A stretch of 64,000 nt of DNA from Pusillimonas sp. UBA3987 (lineage in GTDB: Bacteria > Pseudomonadota > Gammaproteobacteria > Burkholderiales > Burkholderiaceae_B). The translations under genes and the position numbers were made by a program. Below, piece by piece: positions 39,154 to 48,375 of the stretch; the first letter of the stretch is position 1, and the number at the start of each line of letters is the position of its first letter. The stretch lies in contig DGCD01000001.1 in NCBI GenBank assembly GCA_002384935.1, forward strand, positions 941 through 64,940. The letters are read 5' to 3'. The notes under the pieces are model-generated. The model made no database searches. It was not told where the DNA came from and saw only the letters and a list, made by a program, of their open reading frames with translations.

Positions 39154-39549
39154 ATGTCTTTTTATCTGCTTCCCAACGACCTTGCTTCACTGCAAACGAC
39201 ATTTGCTTCCAGCGTCACACAAAAAGAGCACGTGGTTATTTGCTACTGCGCCCAATGGTGCGACACATGCCGGCAGTACCTGGATGATTTCCGTAATTTG
39301 GCCGCGCACTGGCCCAACCATCTCTTTATCTGGGTCGATATCGAAGAAAATCCAGAGTTGCTCGATGATGAGGACGTAGAAAACTTTCCGACCATTCTCA
39401 TTCAGGACAAAGGCGGCAATCGCTTTTTCGGACCGATCCTGCCACACATCGGGCATCTGGAGACGCTGCTACGCAAGGCGCCGGAACTACCCGCCTCCAG
39501 GACAGGGCCCGGGCCTGTCGCCGTTTTGATCAACAGCGACGAAAAGTGA
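39154..39549 (+). CDS. Thioredoxin-like protein
   Basis: 131 aa from ATG 39154 (MSFYLLPNDLASLQTTFASS). The active site is in VVICYCAQWCDTCRQYLDDF (WCDTC, a CXXC variant of WCGPC), and VENFPTILIQDKGGNRFFGP holds the cis-proline. No signal peptide, so a cytoplasmic disulfide reductase or binding protein is expected. It is divergent from the EI24-family gene and convergent with the helicase gene. Confidence 0.85.
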   Translation: MSFYLLPNDLASLQTTFASSVTQKEHVVICYCAQWCDTCRQYLDDFRNLAAHWPNHLFIWVDIEENPELLDDEDVENFPTILIQDKGGNRFFGPILPHIGHLETLLRKAPELPASRTGPGPVAVLINSDEK

Positions 39550-39577
39550 ACCCATAATGGTTAATCAGTGGCCACGT

Positions 39578-40948
39578 TTAACGCCCACCCAACAGCACAC
39601 CGACCGATTTACGGGTGTTTTTGGTATCGCGGTTATGGGTGGGCAGGCGCGGTTTGGCATCCACATTTGCCGCAACATAAGGGCGTGAGAAAAAATCATC
39701 AACAGGCGCGCGCGAGCGGCCTGAGTCGCTATAGCGGCCACGGCCTTCATAAGCAGAAGAGCCCGAGCGGCGTGGCTGCGATGGCAAGTTCAGCGTACCG
39801 CGTGGAATTTTCTTTTTGATCAGCTTTTCAATATCAAGCAAAAAGCGCTCTTCATCGGGCGCAAAAAGCGCAATGGCTTCGCCCGACGCGCCCGCGCGCC
39901 CGGTGCGGCCGATCCGGTGCACGTAATCTTCGGCGTTGTACGGCAAATCGTAATTGATCACGCACGGAACGCCCGCCACATCAAGCCCCCGAGCGGCAAC
40001 ATCGGTGGCAACCAGAACCTGAAGCTGACCTGCTTTGAATGCCTCAAGCGCCTTCATGCGCTCAAGCTGGCTTTTGTCGCCATGAATGGATTCCGAACGA
40101 ACGCCATCCTGATCGAGTTGCCGGGCCAAACGACTGGTGCCAATCTTGGTGTTGCAAAACACAATGACCTGATTCAGGTTACGCGACTTCACAAGATGCG
40201 CCACGGCCGATCGTTTGTCGTTGCCGCCCAACGGATATGCGATCTGACTCACGTTCTCGGCCGTCGCATTGCGCGCGGCCACTTCAATCTCAATCGGATC
40301 GTTCAACCAGCTGCGGCCAAGCTTTCGAATCTCGTTGCTGAATGTTGCGGAAAACAAAAGTGTCTGACGTTGTGCCGGCAGCAGACGGACAATACGATCC
40401 AGATCCGGCAAAAAGCCCATATCCAGCATACGGTCGGCCTCATCAAGCACAAGGATACCGACCTGACCCAAATTCACATTCTTTTGTTCGACATGGTCCA
40501 GCAGGCGGCCAGGTGTTGCGATAAGAACCTCGCACCCGCGGCGCAACGCATCTCGCTGCGGATTAATATCAACCCCACCAAAAACCACGGCAGAACGCAA
40601 TGGCGTTGACTCGCTATACGTTGAGACGTTGTCGGCGACCTGATCCGCCAGCTCGCGGGTTGGTGTCAGGACCAGCGCACGAACAGGGTGCCGTGCCGGC
40701 GAGGCGCTGCTGTTGGCAACCGACATGAGACGATGCAAAATGGGCAATGTAAATGCGGCGGTTTTACCGGTGCCGGTTTGAGCCGCTCCCATGACATCAC
40801 GGCCTTGCATTACGATGGGAATGGCTTGCGCCTGAATCGGGGTTGGAGACGTGTATCCGGTTGCTGCTACCGCCTTGAGGATGTCGGGGTGCAGTCCGAG
40901 CACGGAAAAAGTCTGGGGGGTAAGATCTGAAATAGTGGTATCTGCCAT
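39578..40948 (-). CDS. rhlE: DEAD-box RNA helicase (RhlE type)
   Basis: 456 aa from ATG 40948. All helicase motifs are present: Q motif (YTSPTPIQAQAIP), AQTGTGKTAAF, PTRELADQV, ATPGRLLDHV, VLDEADRML, FSATFSNEI, HGDKSQLERM, VATDVAARGLD and HRIGRTGRAG. The C-terminal tail is basic and arginine-rich (SQPRRSGSSAYEGRGRYSDS), typical of RhlE-like proteins acting in RNA decay and ribosome maturation. RhlE rather than another DEAD type is inferred from overall pattern. Confidence 0.93.
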   Translation of the reverse strand: MADTTISDLTPQTFSVLGLHPDILKAVAATGYTSPTPIQAQAIPIVMQGRDVMGAAQTGTGKTAAFTLPILHRLMSVANSSASPARHPVRALVLTPTRELADQVADNVSTYSESTPLRSAVVFGGVDINPQRDALRRGCEVLIATPGRLLDHVEQKNVNLGQVGILVLDEADRMLDMGFLPDLDRIVRLLPAQRQTLLFSATFSNEIRKLGRSWLNDPIEIEVAARNATAENVSQIAYPLGGNDKRSAVAHLVKSRNLNQVIVFCNTKIGTSRLARQLDQDGVRSESIHGDKSQLERMKALEAFKAGQLQVLVATDVAARGLDVAGVPCVINYDLPYNAEDYVHRIGRTGRAGASGEAIALFAPDEERFLLDIEKLIKKKIPRGTLNLPSQPRRSGSSAYEGRGRYSDSGRSRAPVDDFFSRPYVAANVDAKPRLPTHNRDTKNTRKSVGVLLGGR

Positions 40949-41110
40949 CAAAATCGGGTTGGGCCGCGCAGCGAACAAGTGCGCACGTGCTGGTTAAAAC
41001 GACACCATTTTAACGCAGGCAGGCTTACAGGTCGAAATACCGCTTTTGCAACCATGTCAAAGTGTCGTTAAATATCCACGACTTAGCGTTACTGCACCAC
41101 TTTCCGCCGG

Positions 41111-41446
41111 TTAACCCAACAATGCGCGTATCGCCCAATACGCCACCATGCCACTGACCATGACCAATACAGCGCTGCGCGTTCTGAGATACACCAGAAC
41201 AGCAACGAGCACAGCCAGCATTTTGAGGTCGACAAACGCCGAGGCCCCTTCTTGCCAGGGCAAAACTTCCGGCACGATGATCGCAATCAGTGCCGCCGGC
41301 GGGGCGTAGCGCAACGCCCGCCGAATACCATCGGTCAGGGGCAGATAATCGCCAAACAGGAAATAACCGGCACGTGTCATTAAACTGCACAACGTCAACA
41401 ACACAATGACGGCCAAAACGTAAGTATCGGTCCCTGCCTCAAACAC
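41111..41446 (-). CDS. azlD: AzlD-family branched-chain amino acid exporter subunit
   Basis: 111 aa from GTG 41446 (AAAGGAG upstream), overlapping azlC by 8 bp. Four hydrophobic segments (YVLAVIVLLTLCSLMTRAGY; ALRYAPPAALIAIIVPEVLP; LAVLVAVLVYLRTRSAVLVM) match the small subunit AzlD. With AzlC it forms an exporter for branched-chain amino acids or their analogues. Confidence 0.9.
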   Translation of the reverse strand: MFEAGTDTYVLAVIVLLTLCSLMTRAGYFLFGDYLPLTDGIRRALRYAPPAALIAIIVPEVLPWQEGASAFVDLKMLAVLVAVLVYLRTRSAVLVMVSGMVAYWAIRALLG

Positions 41447-42191
41447 GGCGTTCTCCTTTAACACGATCACGACGCTGCTCCGCAAGGACACCCGCCACGA
41501 TGCCGCCTACGACGGCAGCCGCCAAACCCAGGCGCAGGGGTAATGGCTGGCCCACCCACGCAATACAACCCGCCACGACCAACGCCACCGCCATGGGAAT
41601 ATTTTTCACCAGCGGCACGGTAATGGCCAGCAAGGCCAGTGTTGCTGCAAACTCAAGCGACCAGGATTGCGGTATGACTGCACCCAGATAAATGCCCGCT
41701 ATTGAGGCTATCTGCCAGGATATCCAGCCAGGAACGATGACACCCAGATAAAAATAAAGCTGATCCCGTGTCCCGCGCCGCCTGGCATCGCCGTACCGTG
41801 TCATGAACAGCACGAAAACCATATCGCTCAGCCAGTACCCCAAGCCAAGACGCTGCAAGAAGGGATAACGGCGAAAATAAGGCTGCATGGCGGCACCGAA
41901 GATAACAAAGCGAATATTCACCACGCATCCGGCCAAAAAAATCAACCAGACCGGCGCACCGGCAACAATCAGCGGCAAGGCGGTAAGTTGAGCCGAACCG
42001 GCGTAGACAAACAATGTCATCAGCGTCGCCATAAGTTCAGTCATGCCGATCTTGATCATGGCAATGCCAGTCACAAACCCCCATAAGCTGGTTGCCACCA
42101 TCGTCGGTGCAACCTGACGAAACCCTGTGTTGAAACTATGCCAGGCGCGTGCCCGTTTCAGGGACACCGAATGGCTGGACGGCAAAGACAA
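41439..42191 (-). CDS. azlC: AzlC-family branched-chain amino acid exporter subunit
   Basis: 250 aa. AzlC motifs include VATSLWGFVTGIAMIKIGMT, LFVYAGSAQLTALPLIVAGA and VVNIRFVIFGAAMQPYFRRY, with the FVYAGSAQ segment diagnostic. Six or seven membrane helices. Coupled to azlD by an 8-bp overlap. Confidence 0.93.
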   Translation of the reverse strand: MSLPSSHSVSLKRARAWHSFNTGFRQVAPTMVATSLWGFVTGIAMIKIGMTELMATLMTLFVYAGSAQLTALPLIVAGAPVWLIFLAGCVVNIRFVIFGAAMQPYFRRYPFLQRLGLGYWLSDMVFVLFMTRYGDARRRGTRDQLYFYLGVIVPGWISWQIASIAGIYLGAVIPQSWSLEFAATLALLAITVPLVKNIPMAVALVVAGCIAWVGQPLPLRLGLAAAVVGGIVAGVLAEQRRDRVKGERRV

Positions 42192-42346
42192 GGCAAAACC
42201 CCGTTATAAAGTATGTCAGCATGCTGACAATTGATGCTCAAACGACAAATGATATCCGACTCACCGGAATTTGTTGAGTCGCACTACGTAAAAATCCGCA
42301 ATTGGTACAATGCCGCCATTCGGTATTCTTCTATTCAGGAACCTTC

Positions 42347-42559
42347 ATGAATCGCACAGAAGACAAATCTGTTTCCCATGGTGACGTCATCGAGGTCGAA
42401 GCCTCCGACCTGCCGGTCTACTGCCCGGGGCCCAAGGCACCACTATGGTCAATGCATCCTCGGGTTTACATAGAAGTGACGAAATCCGGCCTTGGCGTTT
42501 GCCCCTACTGCAGCGCAACATACCAGCTCAAACCTGGCCAGGTAGTGCACGGCCATTAA
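42347..42559 (+). CDS. CHCC zinc-finger protein
   Basis: 70 aa from ATG 42347. Small zinc-finger domain (zf-CHCC): LPVYCPGPKAPLWSMHPRVY followed by GLGVCPYCSATYQL, giving one Cys, one His and a CPYC pair. Related proteins include the mitochondrial complex I subunit NDUFS6 and many short proteobacterial proteins. Its cellular role here is unknown. Confidence 0.88.
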   Translation: MNRTEDKSVSHGDVIEVEASDLPVYCPGPKAPLWSMHPRVYIEVTKSGLGVCPYCSATYQLKPGQVVHGH

Positions 42560-42606
42560 TTTGGCATGCAACCTCCCTTTTTAATTTCAAGGGCTTTGCG
42601 CATTCA

Positions 42607-43695
42607 GTGAACGCTCAATTCGACCCCTCTGTCTGTCCCACGCCGTGGTGGCTACCCAATGGACACATGCAAACGATATGGGGCGCTGCAGGTGCCCGCT
42701 TTCACCGGGTTGCATTTATACGTGAACGGGTTAACACGCCCGACGGCGACTTTGTCGACTTCGATTGGACCGCACCCGGTTTATTCACCGACCGCTCAAC
42801 CGATAACCGCAGGATTGACCCTGATCCGGCATTGGCCCACACCGCTGCGCGGCGCTGGCTCGAGCCCCTTGACCGACAAGCCCTTGGCAACGCGGAGATC
42901 CCGGCGCTGGCCTTGTTCCACGGGCTGGAAGGAAGTAGTCACAGCCGTTACGCTCAGTCGATAGCGCACTATTTCCGGGCGCGCGGCTGGATTGTTGTCG
43001 TGGCGCATTTCCGCGGATGCTCCGGCTTTCCCAACCGCATGGCCCGCGCCTACTATTCAGGCGACACCGACGAAGTTGGATTTATTCTGGCGCAACTGAA
43101 AGACAAAGTGCCAAAAGCGAAATGGCACGCCGCCGGTGTTTCTTTGGGTGGAAATGCGCTGGTGAAATACTTGGGTGATTACGCCCAAAGCACACATTGG
43201 TTGCATGCCTGCGCCGCCATTTCAGTTCCTCTGGATCTGGTCGCGGCCGGAAACGCCTTGTCGCAAACGCTGGCCGGCCGCCATTTGTACTCACGCTACT
43301 TTCTGACCAGCATGGTCGCGAAAATCCGTGAAAAAGCCCAGCGTTTCCCGGGTATGACCGATACCCTGAAACTCGGCCAGCTTAAAACAATCCGCGATTT
43401 CGACGACCTGTACACAGCCCCCATGCATGGCTACAAGAACGCGCTCGATTACTGGAGCCGCGCCTCGGCCAAACCCGTACTCAAATCAGTAAGCACACCG
43501 ACCCTTGTCCTTAACGCCCGCAACGATCCGTTCATCCCCGAGGCATCACTGCCGGGAACAGGCGATTGTTCGAATCAAGTCTTGTTGCACCAACCGGCAC
43601 AAGGCGGGCATGTTGGTTTTATTACGGGTGCGTTTCCCGGAAACCTGAACTGGCTGCCAAACCGCATGGCCAACTATTTCGAGCGGCTTACCTGA
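42607..43695 (+). CDS. Alpha/beta hydrolase (YheT family)
   Basis: 362 aa with the start at GTG 42607; longer in-frame starts overlap the zinc-finger gene. Hallmarks: PWWLPNGHMQTIWGAAGARF near the start, ALFHGLEGSSHSRYAQSIAH (oxyanion region), VVVAHFRGCSGFPNRMARAY and the nucleophile elbow AAGVSLGGNALVKYLGDYA with catalytic Ser. The C-terminal Asp and His are in LVLNARNDPFIP and GGHVGFITG. Likely an esterase; substrate unknown. Confidence 0.9.
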   Translation: MNAQFDPSVCPTPWWLPNGHMQTIWGAAGARFHRVAFIRERVNTPDGDFVDFDWTAPGLFTDRSTDNRRIDPDPALAHTAARRWLEPLDRQALGNAEIPALALFHGLEGSSHSRYAQSIAHYFRARGWIVVVAHFRGCSGFPNRMARAYYSGDTDEVGFILAQLKDKVPKAKWHAAGVSLGGNALVKYLGDYAQSTHWLHACAAISVPLDLVAAGNALSQTLAGRHLYSRYFLTSMVAKIREKAQRFPGMTDTLKLGQLKTIRDFDDLYTAPMHGYKNALDYWSRASAKPVLKSVSTPTLVLNARNDPFIPEASLPGTGDCSNQVLLHQPAQGGHVGFITGAFPGNLNWLPNRMANYFERLT

Positions 43696-45154
43696 ACCGC
43701 TCAAGCAACTCACGATTGGTTCTCACGCGGTCCTGGAGCTCGCGAATACGCACGTCAAGCTCGGATTGATCGTAAAAATCCTTGGACAGACCTCGTGCCT
43801 GCTGAAGCTGCTCCACCGCCGCAGCCAAAGCACCCATTTTCTCGTAGTAATCAGCCATTGCCCGACGCGCCATGACCGGCTCGCCCAGACGTTCGTATGC
43901 CTGCGCCTGCAATTGATAAAAACGCGGTTCTTCGGGCCAGCGTTGCACCAAACGCTGCAGCTGACTCAACGCCTCCGACATTTCATTATTCTTCAACAAG
44001 GCTTCAACAGCAGCCAACCCCACACCCTGATTCTCAGGCCAGCGCGCCATGGCACGGCTGGCAATTTGACGCGCCTGTTCAACTTGTTTCGTGGCCATCG
44101 CCAAATCAATTTCCAAACTGGCTATTTGCGGCGACTGAATCCCCTGGGCTCCTGCCTGCCTTAACGCCTGGGCAACCTCATCGTAAGCCTTGCGCTCCCA
44201 GGCCAGATAGGCCAGCCCGTACCACGCAGCGGCACGCCTCACACCCTCATACTGGGACGCCTCCTGGCGCAACACCGACTCGGCATTACGCGCCGAACCT
44301 GAATCGCGCGCCTGGAGGACACGCAGCTTGGCCCTGATAAACCAGAATGCATCACTATCCTGATGACGCCCCGCCGACATTCCCCTGGCACGGTTCTCGA
44401 TATCCGACATCCGCTGAATTGAGAGTGGGTGAGTGCTGGCATAAGCACCACCACCAGCCCCCCGGTTCAATCGTGCGGCGTTTTCAAGCTTGGAAAACAT
44501 CTGCACCATCCCAGCCGGATCAAACCCTGCTTTATTCAGCATCTCGAACCCGGCCCTGTCCGCCTCCTGTTCTGCCTGGCGGGAAAACCCAAGCTGTTGA
44601 TCAACCGCCGCCGCCTGACCAAATGCCGCCACCCCCATGGCCAAGTCACCGCTCCCCGCCAAGGCCGCCAGTAACGCGCCTGCAATCGAGGCCAACGCAA
44701 TATTGCGGGACTTTGTGCTTTGCGTCATGCCGCGCGCAACGTGACGCTGATAAACGTGTGCGATTTCATGGGCCACAACCGACGCCAACTGTGATTCGTT
44801 GTCGGCGGTAACGATCAGACCGCTGTTGATACCGATATAACCACCCGGCAACGCAAACGCATTGATTGAAGGATCGCGAACCCCAAAGACGATAACGTCG
44901 GAACCCGATGAGGCCTGGGTTAAACGACGACCGAGCCCCAACAAATACTGGGAAACATCGGCATCGTTGATGTACGAGGGAAAACGGCGGCCCTGCTCCA
45001 TAATTGCGTCGCCCAGCGTTTGCTCCAATGCCGGGGAAAGATCAGCTGCCGAGGCTGCCCCCATGCTTGGCAATCCCGCCGGTTGCGCCTGTACGCCTTG
45101 CGCTGCCATAACGCAGGCCAGGAAACCCGTGTACAACCAGCGCCTCAACCTCAT
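43688..45154 (-). CDS. Periplasmic M48 metalloprotease with TPR repeats (BepA-like)
   Basis: 488 aa. A signal peptide (MRLRRWLYTGFLACVMAAQG then VQAQ) directs export. The zinc site is ASVVAHEIAHVYQRHVARGM (HEXXH), with the third ligand glutamate in RQAEQEADRAGFEMLNKAGF. The C-terminal half is TPR-like (RRAAAWYGLAYLAWERKAYD, SEALSQLQRLVQRWPEEPRF). This architecture is that of BepA, which helps assemble or degrade outer membrane proteins such as LptD. Confidence 0.93.
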   Translation of the reverse strand: MRLRRWLYTGFLACVMAAQGVQAQPAGLPSMGAASAADLSPALEQTLGDAIMEQGRRFPSYINDADVSQYLLGLGRRLTQASSGSDVIVFGVRDPSINAFALPGGYIGINSGLIVTADNESQLASVVAHEIAHVYQRHVARGMTQSTKSRNIALASIAGALLAALAGSGDLAMGVAAFGQAAAVDQQLGFSRQAEQEADRAGFEMLNKAGFDPAGMVQMFSKLENAARLNRGAGGGAYASTHPLSIQRMSDIENRARGMSAGRHQDSDAFWFIRAKLRVLQARDSGSARNAESVLRQEASQYEGVRRAAAWYGLAYLAWERKAYDEVAQALRQAGAQGIQSPQIASLEIDLAMATKQVEQARQIASRAMARWPENQGVGLAAVEALLKNNEMSEALSQLQRLVQRWPEEPRFYQLQAQAYERLGEPVMARRAMADYYEKMGALAAAVEQLQQARGLSKDFYDQSELDVRIRELQDRVRTNRELLERFR

Positions 45155-46008
45155 GCAGCCCCCGATGCCCTTGCTTCCAAAGTCCGTTGATGCGGTGTCT
45201 TCAGGCGCCTGTTGGCCGACAATCTCATTAGCGTGCCCAGCGCAAACAACAAGCCGAATACTTCAACAAAACCGGCCAGAATCCACATTGTCAGGCCGCC
45301 AATACCCTGGTCGGTCACGGCAGACATCCCCGGAATCGCCCGACCGCAAAGGTCAAAGATCGGATACAGGTCGTACTCGGTGAACGTGATGATCGCCCCA
45401 ACCACCATTTGCGGCACCATGGTAATGACGGGAGAAATAATCCGGCTACCCGGCGACATCACAGCGGGCGGGCTGGGCCGGCGATCGAGAATAAGATTCC
45501 AGTACAAGAAACCGCTGATGACCACTGACCAATTCATCAGGCGGTACAAGCGCCAGTCGAGCATGGAATAAAACTGGACTGTTGGTATCAACCACACGAC
45601 AACCAGGAAAACAAACATGAACGGCACAAGAAACTTGTGCGTTAACAACCATACCCAGAAATGCCCGAATGGGGTCTGTAAAAACCGGCGCAACCATGCC
45701 CGGACCGGCAGCGGCAGCCCCGCCCGCAACACTTGCCCCGGATAAGCACCCATAATAAGCAACGGCCCCAGATGATGGAGGACAAGATGTTGCAAGCGGT
45801 GTGCAAAGAACAGACGTTCCGCGTAATAATCAACGCGGGTGTGAAGCGACAGGTAGAGAAAGATCAGGCCAACCCAAAACAACGCCTGACGCGTTTTGGA
45901 AACCCGATGCACACGCGTGCCACGAACAAACAAAACGATGCCCACGAAAAACATGAGCAACAAAGCCGGGGAAAACTCCCACGGCGTCAACCAACCGAGG
46001 ACGTCCAT
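45151..46008 (-). CDS. CtaG-like (Caa3_CtaG) membrane protein
   Basis: 285 aa with seven or eight membrane helices. Family pieces: WLTPWEFSPALLLMFFVGIV, FFAHRLQHLVLHHLGPLLIM and MNWSVVISGFLYWNLILDRR. Caa3_CtaG proteins assist cytochrome c oxidase assembly and copper delivery in some bacteria. Its start overlaps nothing; its stop overlaps the M48 protease start by 4 bp, so the two are probably co-transcribed. Confidence 0.85.
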   Translation of the reverse strand: MDVLGWLTPWEFSPALLLMFFVGIVLFVRGTRVHRVSKTRQALFWVGLIFLYLSLHTRVDYYAERLFFAHRLQHLVLHHLGPLLIMGAYPGQVLRAGLPLPVRAWLRRFLQTPFGHFWVWLLTHKFLVPFMFVFLVVVWLIPTVQFYSMLDWRLYRLMNWSVVISGFLYWNLILDRRPSPPAVMSPGSRIISPVITMVPQMVVGAIITFTEYDLYPIFDLCGRAIPGMSAVTDQGIGGLTMWILAGFVEVFGLLFALGTLMRLSANRRLKTPHQRTLEARASGAA

Positions 46009-46036
46009 GGCACAGATTCTGTGAACAACAATCGGC

Positions 46037-46378
46037 CTAGTTTAAAACAATATGCCGATGATCGCCCCAGCGTACATCCCGCACACCTTCCACTTTCTTC
46101 AATTGACGCGCCTGGCTCATGAGCGCAGGCTTGAGGTCATCGGGGCAAGAAACCGTGACACACGCCGTGACAAGTGCCGGATCGGGCGCGCGGTCGACCT
46201 GCATGGAGCCGACATTCAGCCCTGCCGAACCGAAATCGCGATAAAGCGCTTTGCGAATCTGGCCCATGTGGGCGCGCGAACAAACCAAAGTCAACCGGGA
46301 TACAGCCGGCTTTTTGACAATGCCAGCCGGCATGGTTTGGACACCTGCACGACGCAAAAAAAGATTGAATAAACGCAT
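46037..46378 (-). CDS. Small ACT-like protein (resembles MgtC C-terminal domain)
   Basis: 113 aa, start ATG 46378 with AAAGGAG seven bases upstream. From residue 27 it reads SRLTLVCSRAHMGQIRKALY then ALVTACVTVSCPDDLKPALM, VEGVRDVRWGDHRHI, a beta-alpha-beta-beta-alpha-beta pattern like an ACT domain and like the soluble C-terminal domain of MgtC/SapB proteins. No membrane helices. Binding of a small ligand is plausible. It is preceded by an unusually long leader with several hairpins (46379-46646), suggesting regulation at the RNA level. Confidence 0.55.
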   Translation of the reverse strand: MRLFNLFLRRAGVQTMPAGIVKKPAVSRLTLVCSRAHMGQIRKALYRDFGSAGLNVGSMQVDRAPDPALVTACVTVSCPDDLKPALMSQARQLKKVEGVRDVRWGDHRHIVLN

Positions 46379-46646
46379 AACACAACTCCTTTGCGTGCCG
46401 TTTTAATGAAAAAAGCACAACACGATGACCTGCGCAATGGCTGCGCAGAATCTGTTCATATTCAAAGTGGAGTCGGTTATTCGGGAGAACCCCGAAAGAT
46501 TGACTGCCACACCCTGGTAAGTGTCACCGGGCGTGGCATGGCTTACTGCCGAAATCGCCCTAGTGACTTGTTCGGTCGATAGATAATCGACAACTGTCGT
46601 CGCTTGAGTCGGTATTCACCGCAGAAAGCTCCTGTATAACCAAAGA
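46379..46646 (-). promoter_or_regulatory. Long hairpin-rich 5' leader, candidate cis-regulatory RNA
   Basis: About 268 bases lie between the predicted start site and the ATG at 46378. In minus-strand order the leader can fold: GTCGAT-TATCT-ATCGAC (46591-46575); a 13-bp stem starting TGCCAC and ending GTGGCA with one bulge (46538-46505); TTCGGG-GTTCT-CCCGAA (46496-46480); CTGCGCA-GCCAT-TGCGCAG (46448-46430). A T6 tract lies 15 bases after the last hairpin. I checked by eye against TPP, cobalamin, FMN, yybP-ykoY and M-box patterns and found no match. Confidence 0.5.
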
Positions 46647-46652
46647 AGCGAA

Positions 46653-46681
46653 ATTATAGCCTGTACAAGCCGGTTCGACAA
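46653..46681 (-). promoter_or_regulatory. Promoter of the ACT-like gene
   Basis: On the minus strand TTGTCG (46681-46676), a 17-base spacer and a perfect TATAAT (46658-46653). Confidence 0.7.
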
Positions 46682-46698
46682 GAGGCCAGGCTATATTT

Positions 46699-47115
46699 TC
46701 AGTACGTGTAACCATCCAGCCAGCCTAACTGTTCATACACATGAATCACGGTCATTGCCAGACCGAACATGATGGCCGTTGCGCCGAACAAAGTTGTCAG
46801 AATCGCGATAATGACCGGCCCCCAACGGGTCTGATTAACCGACGCACCCCCGTTATACCGCGCGTCGAACCACGCATCGGGCTTCAGGCAGAAAATCAGC
46901 GCCTCGATATAGCCCGCCGCAGCCGGGATGAACAAAACCAGGAAGGCGGGCGTATCCCACCAGACCGGCCTGGTTAAAGCGAAAGACAACAAGCCAGCTG
47001 TTAACAGCGTAAACAACCAGGCGCCCCGACGACGCAGATACCACCAATGCGCGCCGAACACACCCAGCACAGCCGCCAGCAGCGATACAATAACCTTACT
47101 TCGATATGCAGACAT
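46699..47115 (-). CDS. TM2-domain membrane protein
   Basis: 138 aa. KVIVSLLAAVLGVFGAHWWY then LRRRGAWLFTLLTAGLL is a TM2-like hairpin of two helices joined by a short turn (F-G-A-H in place of the usual F-G-x-H-x-F-Y). Two more helices follow (FLVLFIPAAAGYIEALIFCL; VIIAILTTLFGATAIMFGLA). Function of such proteins is unknown. Confidence 0.75.
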   Translation of the reverse strand: MSAYRSKVIVSLLAAVLGVFGAHWWYLRRRGAWLFTLLTAGLLSFALTRPVWWDTPAFLVLFIPAAAGYIEALIFCLKPDAWFDARYNGGASVNQTRWGPVIIAILTTLFGATAIMFGLAMTVIHVYEQLGWLDGYTY

Positions 47116-47167
47116 TTTTTTAAACTCTTAACTGAATAGCCGGATTGTATTCAAGCTCGGCCCATTT

Positions 47168-48325
47168 ATGCCTGAACCCGACTACGATATTGTCATTGCA
47201 GGTGCCGGCCCTGTTGGCAGCGCCCTGGCCCTAATGCTGGCGCGCTACGCCTTGGCCCCTGAGCGAATTGCGCTGGTCGGCGCGTCTTTCGGGCATCGCG
47301 AGGCCTTGCCCGAAAGCGCGCCCGACCCCCGCTCAATTGCGGTCAACCATGGCAGCATTGAATTGCTGCGGAAACTGCAGGCCTGGCCCCCTCAATATCG
47401 GCCAATCGAAACGGTTCACGTCTCCCAGCAAGGGCGCTTGGGCCGAACCCTGATTCAACACGCTGACCTTGACGTCCCCGAACTGGGCGGTGTCGTCAGC
47501 TACAGCGACTTATTGGCCTGCTTGCACAGTGCACTGGAAACAACCGGTGTAACCTGCATCGAAGGCAAACGCGCCGGGCTGCAAATGAATGCGCTCCCCG
47601 AAGTCCGTACGCAAGCCCATCGGATTCAGGCTTATGTGGGCGTGCAATCGGATGGTGCTCGTCCCAAAGGGCTCGAAAAGCACTACGATCAGTGTGCAAT
47701 CCTTACAGTCGTAAAAGCAGGCGAACCCCGTGCAGGTTGGGCGTTCGAACGGTTCACGCAACAGGGGCCGCTTGCATTGCTGCCCCACCCCTCAGGCCCA
47801 GACCACTACGGCGTCGTCTGGTGCTGCCGACCTGATACGGCGGCGCAATTGCGTGACACTCCCGAAACCGAGTTCAACCAGCACCTTCAAAATCTCTTCG
47901 GTCACCGGTTGGGCTCCTTGTCTGTTCTTGGTGAACGCACTGTCTATCCGCTCTCGCTTCATGCCGGCCCCACACGCATTGGCCAGCGAGGCGTTGCAAT
48001 CGGTAATGCCGCCCAGACACTGCATCCGGTCGCAGGCCAGGGGCTGAACCTGGGCCTGCGCGACGCAGCACAGCTTGCCCAGACCTTGCGTTTTTGGCTG
48101 ACTCAACCCCATGGCAGCCCAGAGCCGGCGCTGGATCATTACACCCGGTTGCGCAAACCCGATCGTTGGCTCACTACTGCGGTTACCGACTTTCTGCCAC
48201 GTATCTTCTCAACCAGACAGCCCGTTGTGGAGCACGCCGCCGGGCTTGCCCTATTCGGCATGGATCTCAGTTTAGGGCTGCGCATGCCACTTGCACACCA
48301 TCTGTTACAAGGCTTGCGCCGATAA
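47168..48325 (+). CDS. UbiH/UbiF-family FAD monooxygenase
   Basis: 385 aa. FAD-binding motifs: YDIVIAGAGPVGSALALMLA (GXGXXG), PDPRSIAVNHGSIELLRKLQ and GVAIGNAAQTLHPVAGQGLN then LGLRDAAQLAQ, the last being highly characteristic of ubiquinone hydroxylases. It probably acts in ring hydroxylation during ubiquinone synthesis, closest to UbiH by pattern, but UbiF/UbiI cannot be excluded. It lies just before dusB. Confidence 0.88.
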   Translation: MPEPDYDIVIAGAGPVGSALALMLARYALAPERIALVGASFGHREALPESAPDPRSIAVNHGSIELLRKLQAWPPQYRPIETVHVSQQGRLGRTLIQHADLDVPELGGVVSYSDLLACLHSALETTGVTCIEGKRAGLQMNALPEVRTQAHRIQAYVGVQSDGARPKGLEKHYDQCAILTVVKAGEPRAGWAFERFTQQGPLALLPHPSGPDHYGVVWCCRPDTAAQLRDTPETEFNQHLQNLFGHRLGSLSVLGERTVYPLSLHAGPTRIGQRGVAIGNAAQTLHPVAGQGLNLGLRDAAQLAQTLRFWLTQPHGSPEPALDHYTRLRKPDRWLTTAVTDFLPRIFSTRQPVVEHAAGLALFGMDLSLGLRMPLAHHLLQGLRR

Positions 48326-48375
48326 CTGCACCCCTACCCCTCCCCTAGGAATCACAGGGGCGTTAAAATGCGCCC

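Noticed and set aside
46379..46646. Assignment of the leader to a known riboswitch (yybP-ykoY, M-box, cobalamin, TPP, FMN)
   Set aside because: The conserved core sequences of those classes were looked for by eye on the minus strand and not found.
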